Below, one piece after another: positions 5,652 to 6,641 of a DNA stretch of 6,641 bases. The notes below the pieces were generated by a model. The model saw nothing but the letters and a program-made list of their open reading frames with translations, did not search any database and had not been told where the DNA came from. Position 1 is the first letter of the stretch. Every line of letters starts with the position of its first letter. The position numbers were made by a program, and so were the translations under genes. This DNA comes from Rhodospirillaceae bacterium (GTDB lineage: Bacteria > Pseudomonadota > Alphaproteobacteria > Rhodospirillales_A > Casp-alpha2). The stretch lies in the NCBI GenBank assembly GCA_003488105.1, contig DNMS01000057.1, positions 6,849 to 13,489 of the forward strand, written 5' to 3'.

Positions 5652-5674
5652 ATGGCCGGGTCGCGCCCGGCCAT
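5652..5674 (-). terminator. Perfect 9-bp hairpin downstream of the Ldh_2 gene
   Basis: ATGGCCGGG (5652-5660) and CCCGGCCAT (5666-5674) pair perfectly across a five-base loop. The hairpin stands 28 bases beyond the stop of the leftward Ldh_2-family gene, where its transcript should end. The following minus-strand bases (CCACGCTTTCTGTCTTC) are pyrimidine-rich but have no T-run, so intrinsic termination is uncertain. The sequence also looks like a dispersed GC-rich palindrome I associate with alphaproteobacteria, and may be a repeat that happens to serve as a terminator. Confidence 0.5.
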
Positions 5675-5702
5675 GACGTTTATCGGGGATGACGGTCGGC
5701 GG

Positions 5703-6641
5703 TTACCCCGCCGCGCGGGCTTCCAGATCGGCCAGCAGGTTATCCGGCACGTTCACGCCCTCCGCATTCGCCTTGGCGCGGTTGGCCCAGCGGTCGACGC
5801 CGGGCAGCCAGGCGCCGTCTTGCTCGGTGATGGCCTGGACCAGGGTGCCGATGCGTTCGATGAAGCGGTTGTCCGCCGTTTCCTCGTCCTCATGGGCGAA
5901 GGCGGACGGGTCGATCAGGATGAAGAACTGGCCGACCTTGGGCGGCTCGCCGTCGGCGGCGAAGAAGCTGGAGGCTTCGAAGCCGTGGTTGGAGCCCGTG
6001 AGCGTCGCCGCCAGGATTTCCACCATCAGCACCAGGGCCGCGCCCTTGGCGTCGCCCATGGGGATCATCAGGCCGCCGTCGAGGGCTTCCTTGGCGTCCG
6101 TGGTCGGCTTGCCGTGCTTGTCCGTGGACCAGCCCTCGGGGATCGGCTCGCCCTTGTTGGCGGCCATCATGATCTTGCCGCGGGCGACCTTGCTGAGCGC
6201 CAGATCGACCAGGATCGGGTCGCCCCAATCCGTGCCGTCGGCGTTGCGCCGCGGGCAGGCGAAGGCGATGGGGTTGGTGCCGTAGAGGGCGCGGTTGCCG
6301 TTCCACGGCGCAATGGCCGCCGGGGCGTTGAGGAAGCCCATGGCGATCAGGCCCTTGCGGGCGGCGGCTTCGACCGGATGGCCGCCGACGCCGCCGTGGT
6401 GGGAATTGCCGATGGCGAGGCCGACGATGCCCGCTTCCTGCGCCAGCGTCATGGCGCGGCCCAGGCCCAGATGAATGGCCGGATAGGCATAGCCGCCGTT
6501 GGCGTCGACGCGCAGCGCGGCCGTCGCCGTCTGTTCCAGGCGGGCGATGGCATGGCCGTTGACCTTGCCGCTTTTCGCCTGGTCGGCATAGCTGGGCACC
6601 CGCGACAGGCCGTGGGACGGCACGCCGTCGGCTTCGGCCTG
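5703..6641 (-). CDS. Ldh_2-family malate/L-lactate dehydrogenase-like oxidoreductase (5' end missing)
   Basis: The frame runs off the right edge of the window, and 312 residues are visible. The family (Pfam Ldh_2) is usually about 340-350 long, so some 30-40 N-terminal residues are missing. Members are NAD(P)-dependent enzymes such as malate, L-lactate, ureidoglycolate and sulfolactate dehydrogenases and the Δ1-piperideine-2-carboxylate/Δ1-pyrroline-2-carboxylate reductase DpkA. Landmarks, counted from the first visible residue, are ADGVPSHGLSRVP (4-16) with the conserved histidine, AIGNSHHGGVGGHPVEAAARKGLI (76-99), GTNPIAFACPR (121-131), DLALSKVARGKI (146-157), and GDAKGAALVLMVEILAATLTG (196-216). 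A GTG at 6623 could be misread as the start, but QAEADG ahead of it is part of the family motif. The leftward DadA-like gene two genes away makes an imino- or hydroxyacid substrate attractive, but family members cannot be told apart by these motifs. Confidence 0.88.
   Translation of the reverse strand, partial: QAEADGVPSHGLSRVPSYADQAKSGKVNGHAIARLEQTATAALRVDANGGYAYPAIHLGLGRAMTLAQEAGIVGLAIGNSHHGGVGGHPVEAAARKGLIAMGFLNAPAAIAPWNGNRALYGTNPIAFACPRRNADGTDWGDPILVDLALSKVARGKIMMAANKGEPIPEGWSTDKHGKPTTDAKEALDGGLMIPMGDAKGAALVLMVEILAATLTGSNHGFEASSFFAADGEPPKVGQFFILIDPSAFAHEDEETADNRFIERIGTLVQAITEQDGAWLPGVDRWANRAKANAEGVNVPDNLLADLEARAAG

Noticed and set aside
5505..5674. Possible CRISPR array or attachment site in the repeat cluster
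   Set aside because: The three palindromes differ in sequence and are not a repeated unit with spacers. No cas, integrase or tRNA gene is visible.

Overview
The window looks like a chromosomal segment of a GC-rich alphaproteobacterium, probably of the Rhodospirillales type. The grounds are GC-rich coding DNA, a MlaC-type lipid-transport protein, several dehydrogenases, and dispersed palindromes of a kind (GTCAT-CCCGCGAAAGCGGGAAT and ATGGCCGGG/CCCGGCCAT) I associate with such genomes. The assignment is inference, because there is no rRNA or other marker gene.

Left part (1-1520). A MlaC/Ttg2D-family periplasmic phospholipid-binding protein is read leftward, and a PhnZ-like HD-domain protein diverges from it to the right. 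The HD protein keeps the metal ligands of the mixed-valent diiron oxygenases. It converges on the next gene, with a strong two-part hairpin between them (1470-1516).

Middle part (1518-4340). Two flavoenzyme genes diverge from a 90-bp intergenic region: a DadA-like FAD-dependent amino-acid dehydrogenase (leftward) and a GlcD/D2HGDH-like FAD-linked 2-hydroxyacid dehydrogenase (rightward). With the Ldh_2-family 2-hydroxyacid/imino-acid oxidoreductase at the right edge (5703-6641, 5' end missing), they suggest catabolism of amino and hydroxy acids. The actual substrates cannot be read from the sequence.

Accessory insert (4341-5702). Between these metabolic genes lies a leftward three-gene set: a ParD-like ribbon-helix-helix antitoxin, an overlapping ParE-like toxin, and a small AT-rich GIY-YIG/T5orf172-type nuclease-domain gene. 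The nuclease-domain gene's GTG start shares one base with the toxin's TAG stop. Base composition falls sharply exactly at that junction. Upstream of the antitoxin are three different palindromic repeats in a row (5505-5565, 5574-5635, 5652-5674). The first appears to supply the -35 element of the toxin-antitoxin promoter. This insert, with its toxin-antitoxin-linked nuclease-domain gene and repeat cluster, is the least ordinary part of the window.
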